Below, one piece after another: positions 60,501 to 64,000 of a stretch of 64,000 nt of DNA; position 1 is the stretch's first letter, and every line of letters starts with the position of its first letter. Origin of the DNA: Nereocystis luetkeana. Its lineage: Eukaryota; Sar; Phaeophyceae; Laminariales; Laminariaceae. Under the pieces are notes generated by a model. That model had not been told where the DNA came from. It saw only the letters and a program-made list of their open reading frames with translations, and ran no database searches. Both the position numbers and the translations under genes were made by a program. Location: NCBI GenBank assembly GCA_031213475.1, contig JARUPZ010000013.1, positions 7,835,338-7,899,337 on the forward strand. Reading direction: 5' to 3'.

Positions 60501-63500
60501 TGCAGCGGAGCCCATGGTTTTGTGTGCCGTGGTTAGCTTGGTTGTTTCTCGACCTAGAGGTGCTAGGCGGCTTAGTAATACGTAATACGTACTCAATAGG
60601 ACTATTGTTATTAGTAAAGAACGCTCCTCAAATATGGAAACTCGGAAAAATGTCGGCGCTATATACGTCTATCGCGGCGCGCGTTTCTTTCGGGACAAAA
60701 CGAATGATGTGTTTTGTCCAATGATTAGAATGGACGATATCATCGTGCGCCGTGATCCTGGAACGTCTAGGTAGGTTTTGACCTAGGAGTGTATCGCAAG
60801 TTTCGCGCTAGTATTCAACACAACCAAACCAAGCCATGGAACCGACTAGCCGTTGGGATATGTGTACTGTTTTTCTCTAAGCTATGTTTGGGTGATGTGT
60901 AGAGCTCCCCTAAGCGAGAAGCCGGGAAATTGCAGGTGGTCCCCTTCCGCGGGTAAAATGCGGTTGCTACCCTGCCTTCGTGTGCTGCCGATATAATTAT
61001 TTCGCAGTATATGGAATAGGTGGCATCCTTGCACGGGTATCGCGGTCTGCCTTCGGCCTCTCTTGGTGGCCGACTAGCATGTTCGCGAAACTGAGATGAT
61101 ATGTTGTCGTGTCTCGACCGCGCCCCCCACCGATCTGATATCTCCTCTTTCTTCGGACGTAAACACCGGGTACGACCACACTTCCTTTTGATTCTACGTT
61201 GCCGATGATACACGCAAAACGCAGACGCTGAACATATGTTTCGAAGAGGTGTTCCCTCTGTGGGCGCTAAGCACGAGCGACGTCGGAGGGCTCGGCTGGG
61301 ACACCATCGCGATTGGCAAGGTGCGGCTTAATACGCTTGCTGCGACTGGGGTGCCACCCTGCAGTAAAATTTCTGCGGCGCTTAACGTAGCGAGCTGAAT
61401 ACATACTATTTGTGTGTAGAGCTGCGAGTCGGGACGAACTAGGTCGCCAACTTGGGTACTAGTCGGATTCGTCGTACGTTTCCCCCGAGGTGCTGACTAC
61501 CCGATTCACTGGGTATGCATACGGGTAGGAAGGAGTGTTCATTGACATATATATTGCGTGGGGGGGGAGGGGGGGGGGGGGGTCGGCAAGGGAGGACTGC
61601 CATGGGCTCGCTTCGCTTTTCTGACGTATGTCGACGAGTCGGTTGGTCATCAGCTGGATTTGCCGGCGGACATACCGACCAAAGCCGGCTGGTTGTCTAA
61701 CGGCACCTACCGATTAGGGTATAGTCGTGAAATCCTTCCGACTCGCAGCTCTATAACTTTGATACAGAAGAAGGTGCGCGTAATCCCATGAATTTCGTGC
61801 CTTAGGAGCTAGTGAAATTCATGGTTCAACACGAATGGGATACTGGGTATTGACTCACTCCACGAGCCCGGCCACTAGGGCATACTTCGCCCCAGGCGTG
61901 TTATCTCTAGCTTAGCACGCCTTTCAAGCTAAACCATGTTTGATAGAACAGCCCGTGGTCTTCAATCCGTCCCGTTGTATATGCCCGCTTCCCCTGCTCC
62001 TTCCCAGGTGTTTCTCGCGGCTGGGCTCATCGTGGCGGTGTTTCTGTTTTTCGTGTTTCCTCGCGCTATCAAAGTGCTGGGGCTGACGACTTACCAGCGA
62101 CTTGGCTGCTTGGCGGGCATACCTGCGTTCCTTATCGTCCCGAACGCTAGATCTCTCAGCTGGAACAACACCGGCGTCTTCATGGTTTCCGTGGCGTGCA
62201 CCGTCCTGATTTACTGCTGCCAGGCGATGGTAAGGGACCTAGACAACGGCCTCATATCGAAGTTCGTGCGAGGTGTCGGCCGCCGGTCACCAGACCGGAA
62301 TAAAGTTTGAAGCCACCAAGTCGTGTTGGGGGTTCGGTGTAAAGTTGTCGGTTGTTTGCACCGAACCATTCCGAAACGATATGCACAATACCAGTACGTG
62401 GCGCGGGAGGCAATCAATCTGTTGATATCCCTTCAAAGGGCAGCCTATCGTACCCGTACTTTGATGCACCGCGCATGATATCTACCAGGTGTTGTTGGGG
62501 GGCTGATTCGGCTTGATTCTTAATACCGAAACAATCCCGACTCGCGAGAGTCGTTGTTCGAAGAACCATGTGAAAATTCGTGCCTTTGAAAGGAACAATA
62601 CGACACCGAATAGCGGTGTATAATTTTAAGGATATATCAAGCGCGCGGCAGGCCCGGGTGATGATTTCCGCTGATCTCCCTCGAAGCGGCCACCTGCCTT
62701 GTTTATGTGCAAACTCTCTGCGTACACTATCAATCTTCTCACACAAAAACAAAACTCGAGATTTCCCGACAAACGTCCAAGGGAAATATAAGTTCACACA
62801 CCACCTAAACGAAACAAAAAACTCTAGCCGGGAGCGTTATCCCGCCTTATCACTGAAATGGTAGTGATCAACAACTATCTTGTCACCACGCAGAAGGTTT
62901 GGGACCCCACCCTTGCACAAAGTGGGCGCCGAACATTCCTTGTGGAGGCATTGAACTTTGTAGCACACCACTTGTCGTACCGAATTGAGAGATTGTCGGT
63001 ACCTTGTGGGGAATTCGGCACTTTCTAATGACTCCACAAGGGCTTTATTCCGCCCACGTCCTGCAAGGGGTGGGTGATATCTTGCTAGCTTTTTGGGTAG
63101 CATTGACTGTAGTTGTTCCAACTCTCGGCTCGTGCATATCCATCCTGATCCACGTTCCGGGTCCCACCCTCAACACGCTGGAATCTCCTCTATCAATAGG
63201 TCACCCTCGCACTTGTGATTGCGTCTACAAATATGGTTCATGCGGACATGCGCGGGAAGCTAGCCGGGCTGTACAACGCCGCGGAGAGCTTCGGCTGCTT
63301 TCTTGGTCCGGTCGTGTCCGCCAACTTGTTCGCGTGGTCCATCTCCCCTTCCTCGTATTACTGGGTGAACCATCACTTGGTTTTTGTCGCAGCAGCGCTC
63401 TCCATGATGGTCGTGACGATTCTAGCTTGGGGGACGCTCACTGAGGAAAACATCATGCCCGCTGCTGAGCCCAGGGGTGCCGTTGACGTTCCTGACTCCT

Positions 63501-63580
63501 GGGCCGTTGAATCGAGGCCGGCGGCGGGTGATGCTTCGTTTCCTGTCGCTGGACCGGATGTTGAAGCTGATCTGACCTGA
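20266..63580 (+). CDS. MFS transporter, ZIFL/drug:H+ antiporter type (9 exons, whole gene span)
   Basis: Joined exons 20266-20428, 42154-42337, 42705-42808, 43659-43764, 45685-45810, 55870-56248, 61225-61320, 62008-62229 and 63200-63580 give one uninterrupted frame of 586 codons plus TGA (1761 nt); every intron starts GT and ends AG, and all phases match. The protein should span the membrane about 12 times. The MFS motif [13 protein letters not shown] follows TM2, [15 protein letters not shown] lies before TM6, and NIPETKE follows TM6, as in plant ZIFL carriers. A long acidic cytosolic loop lies between TM6 and TM7. Proton-coupled export of a small solute is the family role; the substrate is unknown. 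Start chosen at the first ATG after an in-frame stop (20230-20232); an upstream 5' exon is not excluded. Confidence 0.88.
21120..21450 (+). repeat. Dispersed repeat G, copy 2
   Basis: Resembles 1089-1420 (CAGACTGTCCGGGAAGA, CATGTTCGCGAG, TTTCGTACGGTG, GCAGCACTCCGGACAGCA, ACCGCTGTA, AGCCACGGG). Non-coding, with no clear terminal structure. Confidence 0.5.
22055..23400 (+). mobile_element. LINE 3' UTR copy, diverged and interrupted
   Basis: Collinear with the LINE 3' region: CACTGCAGCAAAAAAGCGGG, GCATCGCCGCGCATCCGCCG, GCAAGGCACCAGGCCGACTA, GGTTCGAACATAGTCTT, GGGTGGATGACGAGCACGC, then after an insertion (22817-23041) GCCACATTACATCCCC, GTGGGGTCTGTTATATCCAG, CAGAACTTGTACCAGGTATC, ending GAAGAACACACATA. 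More diverged than the 25- and 26-kb copies. Confidence 0.7.
22817..23041. mobile_element. Foldback element with imperfect terminal inverted repeats
   Basis: Begins TTTTTCGTGGCGTCGCCATG and ends CCACGGCATGCCGCGAAAAA, imperfect reverse complements. Inside are further palindromic words (CCATGGTA, GGTATGCCG) and TTAGGGTTAGGG at about 22908. It interrupts LINE sequence that is continuous in other copies. MITE-like, non-coding. Confidence 0.6.
23416..23773 (+). mobile_element. tRNA-derived SINE S2, copy 2
   Basis: The plus-strand twin of 19624-19996: head with TGGTTCAAGTGGTTAACC and GGGTTCGAGCC, the same body, then an A-rich tail (23745-23773). The size of about 360 bp and the A tail suggest copying by a LINE machinery. 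Confidence 0.85.
24178..24235 (-). mobile_element. LINE 3' end stub
   Basis: CACATACATTAAACCGTTCT and TTCTACCGCTCGTC are the reverse complement of the LINE terminus. It abuts a LINE copy in the opposite direction. Confidence 0.6.
24236..25960 (+). mobile_element. LINE, 5'-truncated: RT C-terminus plus 3' UTR
   Basis: The first part translates (24326-24598) as a reverse transcriptase C-terminal region: [27 protein letters not shown] [39 protein letters not shown]. It matches the - strand LINE at 30.0-30.5 kb. The long shared 3' UTR follows from about 24940 to the terminus TTTAATGTGAAGAACACACA. 5' truncation is typical of LINE retrotransposition. No intact open frame remains. Confidence 0.85.
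26040..26795 (+). mobile_element. LINE 3' UTR copy, 5'-truncated
   Basis: Nearly the same as 25200-25960: GATTGATAAGCCGTACTCAA, AAGGTACCAGGCGGACTAGC, GTGTTGGCCACCTCGCCTGC, and the terminus TTTAATGTGAAGAACACACA then CGCACACAG. It starts after ACTACGCCTC, so only the last 0.75 kb was copied. Confidence 0.85.
27005..27556 (-). mobile_element. Coding repeat H, copy 2
   Basis: Minus strand: a frame of about 150 codons (27168-27626) contains [17 protein letters not shown], a Ser/Thr/Ala-rich stretch, [19 protein letters not shown], and an Arg-rich end. Downstream are a short CCCGT-type array (27045-27150) and the terminus GTGATAAGCCTTGGAAAAAA. The coding part matches 18092-18475, where it is broken. 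No domain recognised; Gag-like or an open frame of a non-LTR element are possible, but neither is shown. Confidence 0.6.
27805..28487 (+). mobile_element. Repeat element A, copy 2
   Basis: Starts AATAAAGTCCAGCCATACAT then AATCAACGCCAGCACC. It continues through a directly duplicated segment (GAGCAATTTCATATTTTCCA, twice), the AT-rich body, TGGGAATGGATGGGAACAGA, a short GGGAC/CCCGTCCCG region, and ends CGCGATAAGCCTTGTTTTTT. It is collinear with the inverted copy at 3930-4750. Confidence 0.7.
28488..31765 (-). mobile_element. LINE with reverse transcriptase, decayed (LINE1)
   Basis: Read on the minus strand, RT pieces occur in frames at 30964-31785, 30666-31058 and 30008-30712: [80 protein letters not shown], and the catalytic box YADD in [17 protein letters not shown]. 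These are the fingers-palm motifs of a LINE RT. Frameshifts break it into at least three frames. The RT C-terminus and the long 3' UTR (29.83 down to 28.49 kb) follow, ending in the CACA terminus. The endonuclease is absent at the 5' end. Confidence 0.88.
30008..31785 (-). pseudogene. LINE reverse transcriptase pseudogene
   Basis: RT would copy LINE RNA at the nicked target. The coding sequence is split by frameshifts around 31.15 kb and 30.7-31.0 kb. The YADD active site is preserved, unlike the second LINE at 49.5 kb. A conserved upstream piece [17 protein letters not shown] marks the linker before RT. Confidence 0.8.
31766..32090 (-). mobile_element. LINE 3' UTR fragment
   Basis: Reverse complement of the UTR block: CCTCCAGGTTGCTGCAGCAG, GGTACGAGTAGAACAGCCAG, GCAGGTTCGTCATCCACCCA, CACGCCACACGACT. 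It abuts the 5' end of the neighbouring LINE, so two - strand LINE pieces lie head to tail. Confidence 0.7.
32098..32190 (+). mobile_element. MITE-like repeat E, left-end fragment
   Basis: GTTCTTATCGGAGAGCTC followed by the T-rich start and TCGACATTTTCTTTCGAAAA. This copy shows that the terminal CTTATCGGAGAG sequence occurs at the left end too. Confidence 0.5.
32310..33170 (+). pseudogene. Element B, copy 1: Cys-rich repeated coding sequence
   Basis: Related to the minus-strand copy at 54640-55660 across both a 5' flank (CGAGAGCTTTGTACTATTCG here) and coding blocks. Coding landmarks are an Ala/Pro/Gly-rich repeat ([15 protein letters not shown]), then [18 protein letters not shown], then in another frame [34 protein letters not shown] and [14 protein letters not shown] followed by a GTGAGT donor. 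Two C-x2-C pairs suggest a zinc ribbon. Indels break the frame here. Family unknown to me; it could be a captured or duplicated host gene or a transposon protein. Confidence 0.55.
33171..34790 (+). repeat. Triplet-repeat domain (TTG/CTG/CCG) with internal duplication
   Basis: Dominated by CTG, TTG and CCG triplets, including a pure (TTG)n run at about 33988-34075. The block GAGAACACGACTTGGTGGCG + CAGCCCATTGCTGCTGCT appears at about 33331 and 34113. The block ACAGCCTGCGTT(T/C)CTTTCC... appears at about 33668, 33910 (variant) and 34625, so units of several hundred bp were duplicated. Poly-Leu/Val/Cys/Asn frames here are compositional, not genes. Confidence 0.85.
34896..35045. mobile_element. 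Short foldback element (about 150 bp)
   Basis: Left end GCCAAAATCAGGTATACCTG(gcc) and right end GGCCAAGTTATACCTGATTTT are inverted repeats of about 42 bp, each with an inner CCAAAATCAG. A related piece (CTGATTTTGGCTCGAACGG, ATATAACTGATTTTGGC) lies at 35725-35770. MITE-like. Confidence 0.6.
35908..36075 (+). CDS. Putative terminal exon with a CxxC motif, gene unknown
   Basis: Begins after an acceptor CTATGTTTGCAG and runs 55 codons to TAG: starts [16 protein letters not shown], contains [19 protein letters not shown] and ends ERHAKFGE. Composition (high G/C at third positions, Lys/Arg rich) is gene-like and unlike the AT-rich surroundings. KDCVYCKG echoes the KDCELCARP motif of element B 2.8 kb upstream, so it may be the last exon of the same gene. 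It lies inside intron 1 of the transporter, same strand. I do not recognise the family. Confidence 0.5.
   Translation, partial: VRKDCVYCKGIIKDNGILIGQCKPPLHFSGSKRFRKLFIAHDVQVQGERHAKFGE
36076..37190 (+). other. No supported gene
   Basis: A frame of 134 codons at 36512-36916 opens after GTGTTTGCCAG and has mixed composition, but I find no domain or second exon that would confirm it. Listed as unassigned. Confidence 0.35.
37226..37247. repeat. 22-bp perfect palindrome, copy 1
   Basis: ACTCAGTCAGC followed by its exact reverse complement GCTGACTGAGT. A tRNA-like A box (TAGCTCAGTGATC) follows immediately on the plus strand. Confidence 0.9.
37520..37670. repeat. Divergent tRNA-like heads joined by the 22-bp palindrome, copy 2
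   Basis: The palindrome lies at 37575-37596. On the minus strand it leads into a tRNA-like unit (TAGCTCAGTGGTCTATCC ... GATGTTCGAGCTCC, 37520-37580). On the plus strand it leads into another (GAGTGGTCTAGGAGGTAG ... GGGGTTCAAATCTCACC, 37590-37660). Each has A- and B-box-like words at tRNA spacing. They look like two SINE heads, head to head, not functional tRNA genes. Confidence 0.6.
37854..37905 (+). repeat. 22-bp palindrome, copy 3, with a tRNA-like A box
   Basis: The palindrome at 37854-37875 is followed by TTGCTCAGTGGTCTATCC-TTTATAAACGAAC, the same head as the minus unit of copy 2. A shared upstream word ACTACCTGCTAGA is also found before copy 1 (37168-37180). Confidence 0.7.
39200..40890 (+). 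pseudogene. Decayed Copia gag-protease fragment
   Basis: Broken frames give Gag-like peptides ([11 protein letters not shown], then [40 protein letters not shown]), a worn zinc knuckle ([16 protein letters not shown] near 40315-40350, first Cys lost) and a protease signature [17 protein letters not shown] at about 40596-40646, followed by a further protease-like stretch. No integrase, RT or LTRs were found around it. A second Copia lineage, distinct from the 5-kb copy (DSG kept here). Confidence 0.6.
41777..41798. repeat. Poly-G tract
   Basis: An unbroken run of about 20 G in intron 1; similar runs occur at 56449-56462 and about 61561-61582. Confidence 0.9.
42154..42337 (+). CDS. MFS transporter exon 2 (TM2, motif A, TM3)
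   Basis: After the acceptor CGCAAACAG. Encodes [20 protein letters not shown] (TM2), the loop [17 protein letters not shown] with the MFS motif A (G, D, R, G, R, K in place), and TM3 ([20 protein letters not shown]). Donor GTGCGA. Phase 1 to 2. This is the exon that identifies the family. Confidence 0.92.
42705..42808 (+). CDS. MFS transporter exon 3 (TM4)
   Basis: Acceptor CCAACGTGCAG, donor GTGAGG. Encodes [20 protein letters not shown] and [15 protein letters not shown], the TM4 region and following loop. Joins exon 2 as [11 protein letters not shown], as in related carriers. Confidence 0.9.
43054..43173. repeat. 60-bp tandem duplication in intron 3
   Basis: Two nearly identical 60-bp units (CAGTCCCGTTGTGGGCACGA, AACACTTGGAATCAGAGGCA, then TATTAGGTGCTACCTGGTAT), each ending with the TACCTGGTA palindrome. 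Confidence 0.95.
43659..43764 (+). CDS. MFS transporter exon 4 (TM5)
   Basis: Acceptor GTTGGGCAG, donor GTAAGT. Encodes [20 protein letters not shown] and [15 protein letters not shown]. The GGLLAQP...YPSLFS pattern is characteristic of ZIFL-type transporters. Confidence 0.92.
45685..45810 (+). CDS. MFS transporter exon 5 (TM6)
   Basis: Acceptor CGCGTCCAG, donor GTAGGA. Encodes [20 protein letters not shown] (TM6) then [20 protein letters not shown]. The PET motif after TM6 is common in MFS antiporters. Confidence 0.92.
46848..47182 (-). mobile_element. tRNA-derived repeat S1, copy 3 (diverged)
   Basis: Reverse complement of the S1 arrangement: two terminal GATTACCC(T)GG...GGGTAAT direct repeats (46880-46905 and 47160-47182), a body with AAACGAAGCGGGTGAGTCAG (as revcomp) and GTATACGGTATCGACACC. 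The B box is worn (ACTTCGAATCTTA). Keeping both terminal repeats shows they belong to the element. Confidence 0.75.
48891..50260 (-). pseudogene. LINE2 reverse transcriptase
   Basis: A 367-codon frame (48891-49994) plus an upstream piece (49995-50216). Motifs: [69 protein letters not shown]. The catalytic Y-x-D-D box reads CVDD ([17 protein letters not shown]): Tyr is replaced by Cys while both Asp remain. The C-terminus [20 protein letters not shown] matches the other copies. A frameshift separates the two pieces near 49990. Confidence 0.88.
51202..51753 (-). pseudogene. LINE2 endonuclease domain
   Basis: 184-codon frame resembling the AP-endonuclease-like domain at the start of LINE ORF2: [85 protein letters not shown] (read as two overlapping words), then [19 protein letters not shown]. 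It would nick target DNA to prime reverse transcription. The usual catalytic Glu in LQE is Lys here (GLQKAR), and the frame stops before the RT, so it is probably inactive. Confidence 0.75.
51743..52084 (-). CDS. Possible LINE2 5' coding segment, basic
   Basis: 113-codon minus-strand frame directly upstream of the endonuclease, overlapping it by 11 bp, with a Lys/Arg-rich C-terminal run ([18 protein letters not shown]). Could be the end of an RNA-binding ORF1 or the start of ORF2. No zinc knuckle seen. Confidence 0.35.
   Translation of the reverse strand: MVAIRFISNPNAEGFVPTAEEETRHRGERNGYSLRGGEPGHCVGRQRPRQQGREGRGWDKLGRLNTAIGNEGTDRARKQIAYMVNRGKIGKKRRKRRKRRRGRTTRRLAKVEA
54365..54632. repeat. 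(TAC/ACT)n trinucleotide tract
   Basis: Over 200 bp of TAC/ACT triplets with short interruptions (GCTACTGCTAACACTGC near 54410, ATATTAATACT near 54440). The poly-Thr frame it opens is compositional. It adjoins the 3' side of element B copy 2, as the TTG tract adjoins copy 1. Confidence 0.95.
54640..55660 (-). pseudogene. Element B, copy 2: Cys-rich coding sequence
   Basis: Minus-strand frame of 250 codons (54600-55352): Ala/Pro/Gly-rich start ([19 protein letters not shown]), [79 protein letters not shown] and [10 protein letters not shown], then a donor-like GGTGAATT and, after CTACGTCTACAG, a possible second exon ([18 protein letters not shown]). The frame is intact here, in contrast to copy 1. 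Its 5' flank also matches copy 1. It sits antisense in intron 5 of the transporter. Confidence 0.55.
55870..56248 (+). CDS. MFS transporter exon 6 (cytosolic loop, TM7)
   Basis: Acceptor TTTGATCTCAG, donor GTGACT. The first 108 or so residues form an acidic, low-complexity central loop ([35 protein letters not shown]), and the last 18 start TM7 ([18 protein letters not shown]). Long central loops are a common place for regulatory phosphorylation in MFS carriers; none is shown here. Confidence 0.88.
57383..57416. repeat. (CCGA)n microsatellite
   Basis: About 7 units of GACC/CCGA followed by CCCACC-rich sequence. Confidence 0.9.
57470..57803 (+). mobile_element. tRNA-derived repeat S1, copy 2
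   Basis: Head with A-box-like CTACCTCAGTATGC and B box GGGTTCGAACCCC, body (GAACACATCTCCCTGGTTCC, CGTATACAGTTCCGACGCC), then the second head start (GGGCTGGGTAGTCGATCGGT ... TTTAGCTCAGTAGG) ending at AACACCTTC, the same end point as copy 1. Confidence 0.8.
57962..58045 (-). repeat. tRNA-like sequence
   Basis: On the minus strand: TAGTCCAAGTAAGTGTAATA (A-box-like), an anticodon-arm-like stem GCGCTCG...CGAGCGC, and GTGAGTTCAAAACCCACCC (B box and T arm). The acceptor stem is not convincing, so it is more likely a SINE head or pseudo-tRNA than a working gene. Confidence 0.4.
59040..59255 (+). mobile_element. MITE-like repeat E, copy 3
   Basis: Shares with copies 1 and 2: TCGACATTTTTTTCTTTCC, TTTAACGAACTTATTTTTTT, ATTTCACGAATA, CGCCTCCGTATATTGATAAA, GATTTCCAAACTTTGG and the end CGCTCTCCGATAAGAATG. 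No internal hairpin F. Confidence 0.65.
59997..60020. repeat. (TA)n microsatellite
   Basis: A short TA run in intron 6. Confidence 0.9.
61225..61320 (+). CDS. MFS transporter exon 7 (loop TM7-TM8)
   Basis: Acceptor CAAAACGCAG, donor GTGCGG, exactly 32 codons in phase 0. Encodes [20 protein letters not shown] and [19 protein letters not shown]...GGLGW is typical of ZIFL-like carriers. Confidence 0.9.
61787..61825. repeat. Small hairpin in intron 7
   Basis: CCATGAATTTC and GAAATTCATGG are perfect inverted repeats with a 16-nt loop. Confidence 0.7.
62008..62229 (+). CDS. MFS transporter exon 8 (TM8-TM10)
   Basis: Acceptor CTCCTTCCCAG, donor GTAAGG, 74 codons in phase 0. Encodes [20 protein letters not shown] (TM8), a basic loop, [19 protein letters not shown] (TM9) and [18 protein letters not shown] (TM10). 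Confidence 0.92.
63200..63580 (+). CDS. MFS transporter exon 9 (TM11-TM12, C-terminus, stop)
   Basis: Acceptor CTCTATCAATAG. Encodes [40 protein letters not shown] (TM11 region), [20 protein letters not shown] (TM12) and an acidic tail of about 45 residues ending in Thr before TGA (63578-63580). The frame is open from the acceptor to the stop. Confidence 0.92.
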   Translation, partial: VTLALVIASTNMVHADMRGKLAGLYNAAESFGCFLGPVVSANLFAWSISPSSYYWVNHHLVFVAAALSMMVVTILAWGTLTEENIMPAAEPRGAVDVPDSWAVESRPAAGDASFPVAGPDVEADLT

Positions 63581-64000
63581 ACATTAGCACGAGCCGGAGA
63601 GACTAGATCGCTGTATGTATAGACCAACACACATCACTCCCCACCATAGATCTGCATCTCGTTCCCACGGGTCTTACCCTCAAGACCTGGACGATCTGTG
63701 CATGTCTCCACAGAAGAAGGGATCTACGGGGTGAGGGGCATGATGTACGACAGTTAGCTACGACCTGTGTAGAATATGGTGTAGGGTGTATGATATATCT
63801 GGGCCAGTCTACTGATCTGTGCGATCTAGGCCAGTTCGATTCTTTTCAACAGGTCAGCCGCGTGGACATCTGTGAGCTCGCCCATATTATTCGACGAAAC
63901 GTTCTTTTACGTGTATACGAAAGTAGCAGCCTCGGTTCTTTCATCGTGATGGGGAAGTTGCCTTCGCATACCAACCGCAAGTGGTGTCTAGGCGGGTAAT
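63581..64000 (+). other. Downstream region of the transporter
   Basis: Presumed 3' UTR and intergenic sequence. I see no clear AATAAA-type signal and no second gene; a 69-codon frame at 63790-63999 has no recognised domain and runs to the window edge. Confidence 0.4.

Larger units (their letters stand above)
56249..61224 (+). other. Intron 6 of the MFS transporter, about 5 kb
   Basis: GTGACT ... AAACGCAG. Holds S1 copy 2, a tRNA-like piece, MITE-like E copy 3, and CCGA, TA and poly-G microsatellites. Frames at 58163-58547 and 59312-59974 overlap on both strands without domains; I see no gene. Confidence 0.75.

Overview
This is eukaryotic DNA. It has one split host gene with GT-AG introns, dispersed tRNA-derived SINEs, LINEs, Copia-type and non-autonomous LTR elements, foldback/MITE-like hairpins and many microsatellites. 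There is no bacterial-style gene packing. The style of the host exons, the very large transposon-filled introns and the plant/stramenopile-type transporter suggest a stramenopile, most likely a brown alga. That placement is inference; I see no rRNA or other marker.

The one host gene I can reconstruct is a major facilitator superfamily (MFS) transporter on the + strand, from an ATG at 20266 to a TGA at 63580. Nine exons join in a single open frame of 586 codons plus stop, and every junction has GT/AG borders and matching phase. The resemblance is to the plant ZIFL/tetracycline-efflux-like branch of drug:H+ antiporters. Intron 1 is about 21.7 kb and intron 5 about 10.1 kb; both are packed with mobile elements, so most of 20.4-63.2 kb is intron.

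Layout. 1-5 kb: MITE-like copies, a nested 99-bp foldback hairpin, a tRNA-derived repeat with terminal direct repeats, and an element carrying a (CCCGT) array. 5.06-16.34 kb: one LINE 3' fragment split by two nested insertions, a deleted Copia element (5342-10213, LTRs of about 370 bp) and a 5.3-kb LTR element without genes (10808-16143, TCTA target duplication, 54-bp minisatellite inside). 16.4-20.2 kb: a complex inverted duplication, a coding repeat (element H) interrupted by a SINE, a second SINE, and the transporter's upstream region. 20.4-42.1 kb (intron 1): several LINE 3' fragments, a LINE with reverse transcriptase on the - strand, a Cys-rich repeated coding element (element B), triplet-repeat DNA, a CxxC exon, divergent tRNA-like heads joined by a 22-bp palindrome, and a decayed Copia gag-protease. 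42-46 kb: exons 2-5. 46-55.8 kb (intron 5): a SINE copy, a nearly complete LINE with endonuclease and reverse transcriptase (- strand), a (TAC)n tract and the second element B copy. 55.9-63.6 kb: exons 6-9.

The most unusual signal is the 9-bp palindrome TACCWGGTA. I counted about 27 copies by eye against about 0.5 expected for random sequence. Some are tandem, sharing TA. In two repeat families, sister copies show the matching empty site, as if a 5-bp CCWGG unit had been added at TA with TA duplication.
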